DNA of 64,000 nt, from the NCBI GenBank assembly GCA_021234155.1, contig JAJEKV010000028.1, forward strand, positions 15,003,928 through 15,067,927, given 5' to 3'. Below the pieces are notes generated by a model. That model was not told the origin of the DNA. It saw only the letters and a program-made list of their open reading frames with translations, and did no database searches. Each line of letters begins with the position of its first letter. The first letter of the stretch is position 1. The translations under genes were made by a program, and so were the position numbers. This stretch comes from Isoetes taiwanensis. Lineage: Eukaryota; Streptophyta; Lycopodiopsida; Isoetales; Isoetaceae. Positions 33,887-45,199 of the stretch are shown here, piece by piece.

Positions 33887-35674
33887 TTAACAGAATAAAA
33901 AATAGGAAGTAAATATAAAAAAACAAGATATATCTTTTTTTTTTTTTCTTTCTCTTTCCTTTACTAGCTTCTTTCTCCTTCTTTCTTGCTTGCATAGTAG
34001 CCTCTCTCTCTCTCTGCCTTTCCTCCTTCTCCCTTTGCTTTTGGTCTTTTTTTCTTTTTTTCTCTTCCATCTCAATTTTCTTCCTTTTAGAAGCTTTCTC
34101 GCGTGCCTTTTTCTTTTCTTTTTCTTAGTTTCTTCTTGCTGCAACTTAGCTATATATCAGATTTAGTTACCAAAAGAGTTCCTTTGATATCTTTTGGAAA
34201 AAATGATCTCCTAGATCTAATTCTCTCTTCTCCAGATGCTTGCAATTCTGCTGATATTCCTTGTGCTTCCCATTGCACTTCAGGAGCTGTCTCTTGTAAT
34301 TCTGCTGCTGCTCTACTAAGTCAACCAATGGGCTATCATTAATATTATCTTGAAAAATAAAGTATTTTCCATTCAATTTAGGTTCAACTATTGCAGGATT
34401 CAGTGGCCAGATTCCTATTTTTCTAAATCCAGTTGTTATGTTACTAGGAGTTAATGCTGTATGAAGAGCTTCACATACAACTCTTGTCAAATCCTCTTTA
34501 TGAGGTTCCCTTTCCTTTGCTACATACAATACCTTTTTCTACCATTCCTAAAAGCTTCTTTAAAGGGCCTAAAACATGAGACATCTAAAGGTTGGAGTCT
34601 ATGACTCGTATGAGCTGGCAATTTTAGAATTTGAAGACCAATAGATGAAGCACCTCAATACATCAACAGCCAAATGGCTGCCATGTCCATCTAGAATCAT
34701 GAGGTGTGGATTCTCCTTGGAAACACCTTCTGGAACTTTAGCTTTGAAATGATCGAGCCAACTTCTGAACAAAGCATTTGTCATGTATGCTTTGCCATAG
34801 CAGCATCTGTTCACATCCTTCTATATAGTCTTCTCTGGCTCGTGTACCTTTAAGCACATAAAGAGATGGTAACGTAGCCCCAGCTGCAGAGATACAATAA
34901 CATACAGTTAGTCATTACCTATTCTTCATGGTCCTTTCAGAACTTGTCTTTGTCCTCTTCGCCCAATGACCTAAACTCCTGATTCTTTTCCTGCTTGAAT
35001 CCTTAATTCATCTACATTTCATATATGAGAAGCATAAAAATTAAAAGTTCTATAAGTTTCTGCCAAATCAGAGTCGACAGCATCAAGATTAGATGGTGAA
35101 ATGGCAATTGCTCTAGCATTATCCACTACTTGAGCCCTTCTCAATGCCACTTCAGGGTGCCTTTCCTTGAAACATTTCCACCACTTCATACCTAGAACTC
35201 CATCTTTGAATGGAGTAATCCTTCCAACACAAATTTCTGCAACTTTCTCTCCCTTAAGAGACAAACAATATCTGCTATCATTTGTAAACATCAATTGACA
35301 AGATATGTTTCCTCTTTAGAGCTAAGAACTTTTGGTCTTCTACCATTCTTCACTTTTGAGATATCAAAGAGATAATTTCTCAAAGTTGTGTGAGGAAGAC
35401 CATGCTTCTTGGCCACTTTCCTGATAGAAAGAATGCCCTCATCTGCTTCTTCAATTGCTACATCCATCTGCTCCTTTGTCCAAGCACCTCTCCTCATGCA
35501 TCTAACTTTTTTAGAAGCCAAACCTGCTGGATTTGGTACCTGAACACGTTTTTTGACTTCAGATCTGGGCCACTGAGGTAAAGGAAAAGGAATAGCATCA
35601 TCATTGTAGTCCTCAACAGGATTGGAAGGAGCTTTTGCTTGCTGAGAACGATTTCTGAGTGCCCTAAAAAGCAT
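33887..35674 (-). pseudogene. pogo/Tigger-like DDE transposase relic (copy 2)
   Basis: Second transposase relic of the same superfamily, on the same strand as copy 1. Order: pipsqueak-like helix-turn-helix at 35560-35300 (RRGAWTKEQMDVAIEEADEG, TTLRNYLFD), then a CENP-B-like part at 35294-35019 (VLGMKWWKCFKERHPEVALR). The catalytic region has NVDELRIQAGKESG near 34990 and LMILDGHGSHL near 34690, then GFRKIGIWPLNP near 34430. A Lys/Glu-rich tail (MEEKKRKKDQKQREKEERQR) ends near 33887. There are stops in the core (after ESGV near 34968, and around 34810-34900) and a frame change after the second Asp, where VDVLRCF departs from the expected sequence. It is clearly diverged from copy 1, so these are two different subfamilies. 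Confidence 0.8.
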
Positions 35675-35679
35675 GACAG

Positions 35680-36710
35680 TGACAGAGAAAAACTGAGGAG
35701 ATGCTAAAGTGCAAGAGCAAGAAACTAGCAGGGGACCATGAGCTATCCAAAGATCAAGATTTCAACTTTATATAGCTTGAAAGAGAGGGAAAATTAGAAC
35801 TTTACCTGCTTGATCATGTGGCTAGATTGCATGCCACATTATCAATCCTCAAGAAAATTGATCTAGAACGCACATAAATGGATGATTGGAGGGAAAAGTA
35901 GTTGCAGCTAGGGATCCGTGAATAATGCAACAGAAATGGAACATTTGACATGCATAAACGGCTAGGAAATACATGGAATTCCTTTGCATGCCTTCAGGAA
36001 AATTCTAAACCATTCAAAACAGAGAAAACCCATAAATAAAAACATCCAAGAATGGAAAAGCTCTGTGTCAACATCGGCAGAAGGCTAAACTATTCTGGGA
36101 ACAATACCATGCCATGTTTAGCGATGATTGAACCGTGTTTAGGCAGGATTCAGACAAATTTTAGCATCTCTGAGTGCCATCGTGAGGCGCAGCGAACAAA
36201 TTCAGGTTTAAGGGTTGGACCTTAGAAAGCTCAGATGTGGATGCCTCAGGTCCGCGCGGTGTTGCAAACGTGGTGATCCTCCAATAATGGCTAGTATGCT
36301 CTATTGAGTTCCATTCTTAGATACGTTGGGGTGTATAGAATTGATGATATATTACATCTTTTGTGTGTTATTTGATATGAAATGTGAAGATCTTTCTACA
36401 ATCTTTCTACAAATGTTTTTCTCTATGGCATATTTTATTTTCTTGTTGTCGCTATTGTTTTCTTTCTTTATTTTACCTTGTATTTGTTCTTAAAAGTAAA
36501 GTACCAGATGAATTGAATCGAATTGAATTGAATAGAACAATTTTTATTGGGACTTAATAAAGGAATGTAGTAGACTTATTACTGTCTGGATTAAATGAAA
36601 ATGTCATATTTTTATAAAGCCCTTGATCTGGCAACAGAAGGTCTAACCTTGCTTCTTGTGCTATAGATACAAACGGCTTCGTTTCATGAGCTTTAGGCGG
36701 TAATGCTTTT
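35680..36710. other. Upstream of pogo copy 2, non-coding
   Basis: No gene recognised. A GAATT-based repeat (ATTGAATCGAATTGAATTGA) lies near 36512. Confidence 0.4.
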
Positions 36711-36712
36711 TC

Positions 36713-36900
36713 GGGTTGCCCCTAAGGGCAAGCCCTCCCTTCTGTGGTGATGTGGAATATTCTAGGTACGTGTCAGAATATATCCGGATATACTGATGAC
36801 TGTCCTAAACCTGGTGTGGCCAGTCGTTTTGCTCGTCACCTGTGTTGCTGATCGACCCAGTCGCCTCTGTTCAGACCAAACAAACTGGCATGCATCCCAT
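36713..36900 (+). repeat. Dispersed ~200-base repeat, copy 3
   Basis: Begins GGGTTGCCCCTAAGGGCAAG and contains GGAATATTCTAGGTACGTGT and AAACCTGGTGTGGCCAGTCG. Same order of landmarks as copies 1 and 2, opposite orientation in the window. It lies directly upstream of the BUD31 exon fragment. Confidence 0.55.
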
Positions 36901-36914
36901 AGCTACAACACTGG

Positions 36915-37035
36915 AATGCCAGAGGTGCGCACTACCAGAATCTGCTACTCCAAGGGATGGAAACTCATCGAGCGTACCCTTCGTGACCTCGAGGCCATGG
37001 TGTCACAAGCAAAAGCTACAAAAGCGGTTGAGGCA
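36915..37035 (+). pseudogene. BUD31 (G10) splicing factor, first-exon fragment
   Basis: ATG at 36915 opens MPEVRTTRICYSKGWKLIER, TLRDLEAMVSQAKA. This follows the conserved start of BUD31/G10, a spliceosome-associated zinc protein (MPKVRTSRVKYPEGWELIEP, TLRELDAKMREAEN). The match fades after about 40 codons. The cysteine-rich C-terminal part was not found downstream, so this is a fragment. The frame stays open for a further 25 or so codons without similarity. Confidence 0.65.
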
Positions 37036-37129
37036 AGTTCATTTCAAACAAATCTAAAATATGATAAAAAAGGTAGTCGTGTTTTTCGGTTTTGTGTACG
37101 GGCATCCTCTTCTTCGACATAGCATCTGT

Positions 37130-38560
37130 TTTTGCTTCGGCGCTTTGTTTGCAGAAGCAACACTTTTCATTCCGTGTCAGCACTTCCATTTAGTGTCAGC
37201 ACATTCCATTTGTTGTCCTCATGCATTGTACCTGGTATTTTCAAACCAGGACCATTGTTTCCCTTTGTTACACGGCATAAGATTTCCATTTCAAACTCCT
37301 CAATAATATACCACACAATGGAATTGGCCTGAATAATGCATCTTGTATGCCATCCCAGTGAGGCAATCAATCAATTTATTTTCAATATAGTAATTTGATG
37401 ATACTTACTCTTGAAGAGAAAAGCTATTCAATAACATGAAGGATATAAGCTTAGCCATTTAATTTGCATGGAAGTAGTGATAGTGTTATGTTTTAAGCTA
37501 GATTAAATCTATGATCATCCTATTTCAGGGGTATTTCATATGGTAGGGGTTCTTACCTTGATTTCTAAGACTTTGTAATTTCTTTGCTTTTGAATTCCCT
37601 GCTATAGTAAGCACAACCAATAGAATGTCAAAATATCTAAGTAAATATTATGGATTTTGAAGATCACTACTTGCCACTTTTGTCAGCATAATCTTTCACT
37701 TCCTGCAACTAGTTAGTCTGGCTTAGTCTAGACCTTATAACGTCGTCTCTTCATCTGGTAGAACCTGATATAATCTTGACATTTCTCATCACTTCTTAGT
37801 GCCTTTTCAACACTTTTGTGGAAGGCATGTATACGATATGGTATTTGGAAATAACTATCAAACTTATCGACAGCGATAAATTTATCTTTATGTTCCTATT
37901 CCTGTTGTGTTCCTGGTAATTTTAACAAGATGTTGTCTTTTGTGTATTGCCTTCAACCGATCTATATCTCTATAATATTTAGATAGGTTACATCAATGCT
38001 GGAAAAACTACATTTTAAACACATTCAGTGGCCCAAGAGTGCTTCCAAATGATAAGCTTTTTGCTATACTAGATCTCATTGCAAGACGTGTTGAGTATGT
38101 TTTCTAAGCTTATAGCACACTTGGATTCGTTTTAATTATGCCAAGGCTTGCACATACTTGAAACTTATAGCAGGAGAATGTTCATCTGAAACATTCTTGA
38201 AAAGTCAGTTCTTGGTAAAATATTTGCCCTATTATGTCGTTCATAGTTGCCGAAAAGAAGTGCTTTTGATTTTGTTCAAAAGTTGCATGCACAGCTTGTG
38301 AGTGTTCATTCTTGATGATCATATAAGATGATGATCAATGGAATTATAATAAGATTGTCAAACTTCATTTTATTTCATTACGACTAAGATTATATTGCAC
38401 AAAGTTGCGTGCATAACTAGATGCAGACCAATGTAGAAATCAGCTCTAACATGTGCTTGTTTACAATAATTGATACTAGTCAGGCTAATGTTTCTGTGCT
38501 TCAGATGCTATTAAATCATGCCTAGATTTTTTTATTTCTAAAGCTCAAATTTAGGACCTA
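37130..38560. other. Non-coding gap after BUD31 fragment
   Basis: No exon recognised. It could be intron or flanking sequence copied with the fragment. Confidence 0.35.
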
Positions 38561-38755
38561 AGTATTTCAATGACCTCGTATACATCTGATAATTTATTTT
38601 GTTCAAGATTTTCGTTCATGTACCACACAAAAAAAGGAGTTCAAGATATCGTTCAAGCCAGAAAAGATCTCCGCCAACATTTCATTTTGGAAGCTACGAG
38701 GAAGAAGGTGGTGGAGATGTCTCTAATGGAGCTAGATCCAATGGCTCCAACATCA

Positions 38756-38808
38756 TGAACATAGACAAAGCTGTAGATGTTGCTGGTAAAGGGCTGCATT
38801 TGTTTGTT
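38756..38808 (+). repeat. Direct repeat unit, left copy
   Basis: GAACATAGACAAAGCTGTAG and ATGTTGCTGGTAAAGGGCTG, CATTTGTTT. A nearly identical copy is at 43951-44000. In one frame it reads NIDKAVDVAGKGLHLFV. The upstream 38570-38758 open frame (RKDLRQHFILEATRKKVVEM) may be part of the same unknown coding relic. Confidence 0.7.
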
Positions 38809-39567
38809 AACATTAAAAATCACATTACCAATTTCCACAGTGTGCAATAGCTACCCTCTATCCAAGATCTACCCATTTCATTGATTCCAGTCAATACAGA
38901 CCAACCTGCTAATCTTTTCCCTTTGAATCTATCGTACATCATTCCTCTGGCAATTGTGCGAGTTAGTGAGTGGGTGCAAAATCATAGCAAAAATGTCTAT
39001 TAAATATATCTTATATGGACATGAAATGGCTATTCGTTTTGTAAACTAATTTATTAAGGGATGAGCACCTGAATGGGCAATCAAATTCAAAGAACTGGCT
39101 GCTACTTTTACGTTATGCTGCAACAATTCTTATCATCATTTGACATAAATGTCAATTGAAAATTTTTATTTAGTTTTCAATTCTTATCAAATGTCAATTC
39201 AAATTTTTTATTTAGTTTTTAATCTACGGAATCATTAATATTAAAATTTGTACACTGGCTTAAATCATGTCTACGTACCATCCACATAAGAACATTATTC
39301 CATTGCCAAATCTAATTTTCTCTATGCCTCTCCACGAGGGCAACCCGTTGTGCGACAACACTTTGTTTTTTTCAAGAAGGTGCCGCTTTTTACGTTTTTT
39401 GTTTCCGGGTGGCAGGGCAATAGTTGATAAAATATCTTTGCTAGATCACGCTTGGATGTGCTAATTGATGGCCGAGATGAGTGTTGGAATGTTGGAGTAT
39501 GTGTGTAATGGGCACATGAAGAATGACCAGTGGGAGGAGCTCGAAAAGCCCATCAATGGACAATGGG

Positions 39568-39641
39568 TTTCGATGGTAGAAATTTGGCTTGCAAGCGGGG
39601 GTGAGGTCCCAGGTTCGATCCCTGAAGCTGTCCCACAATCA
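39568..39641 (+). repeat. tRNA-like segment in the left terminal repeat
   Basis: GGTAGAAATTTGGCTTGCAA then GGTCCCAGGTTCGATCCCTG. A box A-like part, an anticodon-arm-like TTGGCTTGCAAGC with TGC in the loop position, and a perfect box B (GGTTCGATCCC) with a mostly paired T-stem (CCAGG/CCTGA). Resembles tRNA-Ala(TGC). It is too degenerate to be a functional tRNA gene. Confidence 0.55.
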
Positions 39642-39928
39642 TGTAGAAGGCTCATTTCTCAACGTGGTAATGCAGCCATGGTCCCCCCGCAAAGGGTGCT
39701 TAACCGCGACCGGGATAGTCCTGATGGTGTAGGGGTGAGAATGAGCAAGCTTGGCTGCTGGAAAGCCCAACTCCCGCAGATGGTGGAGTTGCCAGGAGGG
39801 AGCATGTGGATTGTGGTGAAGGCTGGAATGGATTGCGTGCCCATTAAGGGGGAATGTTGGAATGTTGGGTATGTAATGGGCACACATGAAGAATGATTCG
39901 GTGGAGGATCTTAGAAAGCCCATCAATG

Positions 39929-40003
39929 GGCGTGCTTTCGATCGGTAGAGTACTTGGCTTGCAAGCAAGAGGTCACTGGTTCGATCCCCAAACACCCACC
40001 CAA
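39929..40003 (+). repeat. tRNA-like segment in the right terminal repeat
   Basis: GGGCGTGCTTTCGATCGGTA, GAGTACTTGGCTTGCAAGC, AAGAGGTCACTGGTTCGATC and CCCAAACACCCA. The ends can form much of an acceptor stem (GGGCGTG against AACACCC), and box B is intact. The anticodon arm is better kept here than in the left copy, while the T-stem is worse. Confidence 0.55.
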
Positions 40004-40560
40004 TCATAGAAGGCTCATTTCTCAACACGGAGGGCCCTCAGTGGTATGAGTTGCGTGAGGAATCGGCAAGCTTTGGCTATAGAACGTTCTGTAGTCCTTG
40101 CTTCTTCATGAAACAATCTCAAAAAGGCCACTTCTTGAAGATGAATGCGGAGGCGTAGAAGTGCGCCCAACGAGAAGCGTTGAAATAGAGCTTTACCCAA
40201 ATAAAAAGCTTTATCAAGCAAGCAGCAAAAAAGTCTTCTCAAGGTTCTGCGACAATCCTCCTCGCACGGGAATGTTCATGTCAATACTTACATCACAAAA
40301 GCTGTGCCCCTGCATATATTCCATACCCCCTCCATGCCTAGGATATGCCCTTCCAAAGAGGCCCTTGAGAATCTTAGTATGTGCAACAGATACGTGGAAT
40401 AAAAATACTCCAAATGAACTCGAAAAGAGAAGAAGATCCCAATATTATACCATGGACACCAAAGCCATGTGGGACATTCAATTATCGATGGCACAACATG
40501 TTATTTACAAACCATGCGGAAGGACACACAGCACTATAGAATAAATTTTGTAGCACAGTA

Positions 40561-43075
40561 TCACCTTGGACCGAGAGGAACAAAGGAAATGACATCGCTC
40601 TTGTAGCTCTTGGCCTTTGCTTCTAACAATTGCTTTGGATCTAATAATTCCATGGACTCTTCCACAGTAGTTGAACGAAACCCTTCAAACTTCATTTGAG
40701 GAGTTTCAACCTTCCCCTTCAAGCATCTCAACAACGTGGGACATGGCCTCGACTGAGGATCTTGTTGAAACACACAAGGCGTAGATACTTCCATAACCAT
40801 CTTTACTTGCTCAAGTTTCACCCCTTCACCAACTACACACTTATCCATGACGCGAGAAAATCCCTGGCTTTGGCTACATTCCCATAATGCTCGTGTGCTG
40901 AAATTTCATCAGGCCTAGATCCAATGATTAGAAACTAGTAAAACCACTCCAAAGCTATAAACATCAGTCTTCTCAATAGCTCTTTTCTGTGAACCAATCT
41001 GGTGCTAAATAGCCCCTTGTTCCCTCGCACAGTTGTCATAACAAAACTTTGGTCCTTGTCGGCAAGCTTAGAAAGCCCAAAATCACCAACTTTAGGGTAA
41101 AAGTTTTCACCCAAGAGGATGTTTTGTGGCTTCATATCTAAATGAACAATTCTTTCATTGCATTCTTCATGCAAATAAGCCAATCCTTTTTTGCTGCCCC
41201 AAAATATCTAACCTAGTCTTCCAACTGAGTTGATTAGGAGGATTGAGCCATTTGTCAACAGATCCATTAGGCATGTATTCATAAACAAGGGCCCTTCTAG
41301 ATTTGTCTGCACAGAAACCTATTAACTGAACAAGGTTCATGTGATGAACCCTACTTAAGATTGACATTTCTGCATAAAACTGCTTACTACTCTGCCCACT
41401 TCCTTCCAGTTTCTTCACTGCAACAAATGAGCCATTTGCTGTGAACTCCTTTGTAGACAGAACCAAGCCCCCCTTCCAAGCATTACAGAAAAATCCATTT
41501 TGTCATTTCTGCTAAGTCTTTGTAAGTGAAGCGTTTGAGGGTTGTTTCTGACAGAAAAGCACTTAAAGTACCATCTGATTCTTCTGAGTAGTCGTCATCA
41601 GCACGAGATCTTCGCCAACAAATGATACAAATTGTTGCTGCTGTTATAATTCCCAATCCAGCAAATCCTACACAAACTCCGATGATAATTGCAGCTTTGG
41701 TGCTTATTCCTGAAGATGAATCTGTACAAATCTTGAAGAATGCCACATAGCTGGTATTTCCAGATACAAAGGCTCTCAACTAGGCTAACCCGAAAGCACT
41801 GTTATTTTTCTGTGAGTCCGATAAAACCCAGCCCGACAGGTTAATTTTGCAAACAAAGATTTTTACATTGCTCAACACTGGACAGATTTTTTGATAAGAA
41901 GAGTGATTATTGGTAAATAATCTATCCCCCGGTAATGTAGCAGTGAATGAAGTGCTCTTACAATCATCTATGTATCTTTGATTTCAGTTTGCAACCAGCA
42001 TCAGGATCTGAACTAACTGAAGCTTCAAAATAAGTATAACTGGGACAACTACACGTGTTATTGTTACACAATATATGAACCACCCCGTAAGCAAATCACA
42101 TTTTTTTTGAGATAGTTGTTTGAAGTTACCCATTTGCTAGCACTGATCCGACCATCGTTTTTCAATGTCACAAAAGCAGAATTCGAAAATTCGTTTGAAC
42201 TTTTTAACTGTAAAATACTCACCACAAGGTCTCGAAGTATTGGTACAATTGCTGGTTTAAACTTCAGAAACTCACTTATCTTTTACTCACATCAGATCTC
42301 AGCTGAAGAACAAGATCGCTCTGATCACAACAAAAGGTCAGAAAAACTGAGGATTTCTTAGGTATCATTCCATGTCCATTCTTGAAATCAAACTGGACAT
42401 AAGCGAAGGCCTAATCTGCTCTGTTCAAAGCTAAGCTATAATTACCGCTGGAAAGATGCATGCCATATTTAAGCACTTGGCTACAAGCCAAGGTATCAGT
42501 AGGGCTATCAAGGTCATCCATATTTGTTGCCACTATTTCCTGTAGGTATTGACAGAAACAATATTACCACGATCACTAACCTACCAAATTTAACACCTCT
42601 GTTTGCAGTATTTTGTTTGCGTTACACATTGAAGTTTCGCCTGAATCTTTAAGAATCATATTTCCATTTATGAATTCAAGGTCTGCACCATACCACTGAC
42701 CTGGTTTGATTTATCCTAAAATAACCTCTGAATCATGAGTCTCCTTCTGTAGGATCATAAGCAATAACAGAGAGTATAGTGCGTTCCATCCTTGGTCACA
42801 AAGAAGAGGCCATGCTGCACATCCTTGGTGTTATTGCCGACAATGCCAGTGGATCAGCCCTCAACCCAGTTGTCTAGGTTTAGCAAAAGGAACCAGTGTT
42901 GGAAATATCTTGAGATCGAATTGGGTGTATTGATGCGACAGAGCTGCAAAGGAAAGAAAAAGCAGCGAGTAGAATAACAGAGTTTCTGCCATAGGAGGAG
43001 CTCAGGGGAGGCCAGCCAGTACATAAAGAGAAGAAGGAAAAGAGACGTGGGGAGAGAAAATGCCGCCATAGTCAC
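40561..43075 (-). pseudogene. G-type lectin receptor-like kinase (SD2-5-like) pseudogene
   Basis: Membrane receptor kinase relic in gene order. A signal peptide (MTMAAFSLPTSLFLLLFMYW at 43075) is followed by bulb-type lectin traces (VVWYGADLEFINGNMILKDS near 42690; GNYSLALNRADQAFAYVQFD near 42430). A transmembrane helix (AAIIIGVCVGFAGLGIITAA near 41690) leads to juxtamembrane RFTYKDLAEMTK. Kinase pieces follow: FVAVKKLEGSGQSSKQF with the catalytic Lys, ALVYEYMPNGSVDKWL, IVHLDMKPQNILL, and KVGDFGLSKLADKDQSFV with DFG. The C-terminal lobe reads CVFQQDPQSRPCPTLLRCLK and ends at 40561. Frames break after the N-terminus, near 41475, 41200 (LGQQKRI against LGAAKGL), 41010 and 40900. The catalytic loop has HLD, as is usual in this subfamily. 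Dead gene, not a processed copy. Confidence 0.85.
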
Positions 43076-43079
43076 ACCT

Positions 43080-45190
43080 TAACTGGGTCACGTTAATTAA
43101 AACAAACAAAGTGCCTTTGTCCTCAAAGTAGAGACATTTAACACGTGTCAATCACGTGGCCTTTGGCAATATGCTTGCTCGTGGACAAACCAAAATCACC
43201 ATTCCTACAGTGAGCTTCAAAAAGCCATCGTGGTAAATGCCAGACGTGGATATATTATAGCCAGTCTTAAATGGCAAAAAAATCTAGTAAAAGTCCACGA
43301 AAATATCGTGTAATTTTTTTTTTGGCGTTCAAAGACATGAACATACCACATACCACGGATATGCCCGTGGCTATAACACGACGGCGTAAAGTATAGGCCT
43401 ATGTTTTGTTCAACTTTGTGGCCTAATTAAACAACTCCTAGTAGGTTCCCAATGACGTTTTTTTGTAGCGTTTTTGTTTTTTTAGTTTAATTGGCGTTGT
43501 TGGATAGGTTTTTTTTTCTCGCTCAAGGGTTCCCCTTTGGATGATCCATTTTGGCGAGCGAATTGGGTATAATCCGAAGCTTGGGGGCTTGGATGCGTGG
43601 TGCATCTGTGCATATCGTGGTGGCAAAATATGGCAAAATATGCATATCGTTAAGGGGTAGTATTAGAATAAACAATAATGGGCACAAGAAAGGATGTTGC
43701 AGTGCAAAGACAAGGTTGTATAGTGCAAAGACAAGGTTGTGTAGCTCACTCTAACGTACCATCCTTAGCTTCTATAAGTTCATTTTTGATATGATTTTAT
43801 TTTCTAAGTTAACATTTCCAAAGCAGGGGGTGTCCTAGCCGAGAAAGAATTCTTAGCATTCAAAGATTCTAGTAGTTTCTGGCTTTTAACAATAAATTTT
43901 TTTTTGCAAGCATGTAAAGATTATCCATGACAATGGCATGTGCCAGCTTTGAACATAGATGAAGTTGTAGATGTTGCTGGTAAAGGGCTGCATTTGTTTA
44001 TCCTATTGTTTAAGTTCGGTTTTTCCGAGGTCCCGAAAAGTTCTTGGATTTTTTACTTGGTTTATTAGTCTAAGGTTTAGAGGCGTGATATTTCATCGGC
44101 AAAAAGTTTTTTCAGTGAGCCAAAATCAGGAAGGAAAAATAGGGGCCTCTGGAAAACCAAGGGAGAAAAAAAAAAAGAGGAGGGCTCGATGGGGCTCGCT
44201 TTGGTAAGTTCTTTTTGGATAGGATCGTTTTTTTGTGCTCGGGGAGTTGGATAGAGGTGGTGGCGAGTTGCAGTGCATGCAAATTGAGAGGTATAAGAAA
44301 AGGAGGTTCAGGATGCTGCTGCTGTGAATCAGAAGTCTATTTGTTGTCAAATTAGGTAGGAGATGTGTATGTATGGTAAATGACTCTCCATGTTGAATGT
44401 TCATGATGAAATTGAAATGAAATTGATGGATACCGTTTCATTTGCGAAATACGGAATGAGGTGACTCATTACTATGTTCTTTGCGAATTCCAGTGAAATT
44501 ATACGATGACAAATCATTAAAATATTCTTGCAAATGAGGTAAACCTGGAAGCCTCTATTGGAAAAATGAATTCTTACGCGGTCAATGGTGTAAATGTATT
44601 GATTGAAATAAAGATGCTTCATTCAAATTTTCTTTCACCACTCTCTTGTGATTAGAGATTGTCCCTGTCATGATTTGGTCATGCATGCTGATTTGGAGGA
44701 TATAATTATGGAACCATGAAACAGAATACCGCAGTTCTATTATAAGGTGTTCATGGATGGGAACTCCGCATCACATCTCTCTTCGTCGCCTCTTCTTCAA
44801 ATGATTCAATTAATGGTTCAATGGCATCCATAGCTAACCTTTGTCCTCGTTTCATTCTGGAGAATCATCTTCTGTCCTATCTTTTCAGCTTCCATGTGGA
44901 ATTCGAATTATATTTTAGAAAAGTAATTCAATTGTTTGTTTGCAATCATACATTGTTCTCACGCAGCTTGAACCAGGAGTTCAGGCGTTTTCTTGATGGA
45001 GGATCATGGTGATTCATGATCGGGGGTCCTGTTTGGAGAATGGGGCCATTAATAAAGAACTGCACTTATCTATGCAGGGATTGCATGGGTTCAGGCGAAT
45101 CTGTTGTATGCTTTGAACCATGGGATCACAATCTGGAGGCTAAAATCCGGGCAGAACCTATTCGGACAAAGTCCATTTCCTTTGGTTTCA
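43080..45190. other. Non-coding gap; right copy of direct repeat at 43951-44000
   Basis: No gene recognised. GAACATAGATGAAGTTGTAG and ATGTTGCTGGTAAAGGGCTG at 43951-44000 repeat the 38756 unit in the same orientation. A short duplication (GTGCAAAGACAAGGTTGT twice) lies near 43705-43740. Confidence 0.6.
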
Positions 45191-45199
45191 GATGTTTAA

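Larger units (their letters stand above)
39482..40027 (+). mobile_element. TRIM-like element with tRNA-like sequence in its terminal repeats
   Basis: Two direct repeats (39482-39664 and 39854-40027) start TGTTGGAATGTTGG and end CTCATTTCTCAAC. Between them lie about 190 bases with no coding capacity. Directly after the first repeat is TGGTAATGCAGCCATGG, close to the tRNA-iMet primer-site sequence (TGGTATCAGAGCCATGG). Directly before the second is a purine run (ATTAAGGGGGAA). That layout (short LTR, primer site, tiny interior, purine tract, short LTR) is that of a terminal-repeat retrotransposon in miniature. No target duplication is preserved (ATGAG against CGGAG). Each repeat carries a tRNA-like segment, listed separately. 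Confidence 0.65.

Noticed and set aside
39929-40003. A functional tRNA-Ala gene
   Set aside because: The T-stem and part of the acceptor stem do not pair, and the segment lies inside a repeat with a second degenerate copy.
39477-40032. Target-site duplication for the TRIM-like element
   Set aside because: The flanks ATGAG and CGGAG do not match; either lost to mutation or the ends are misplaced by a few bases.
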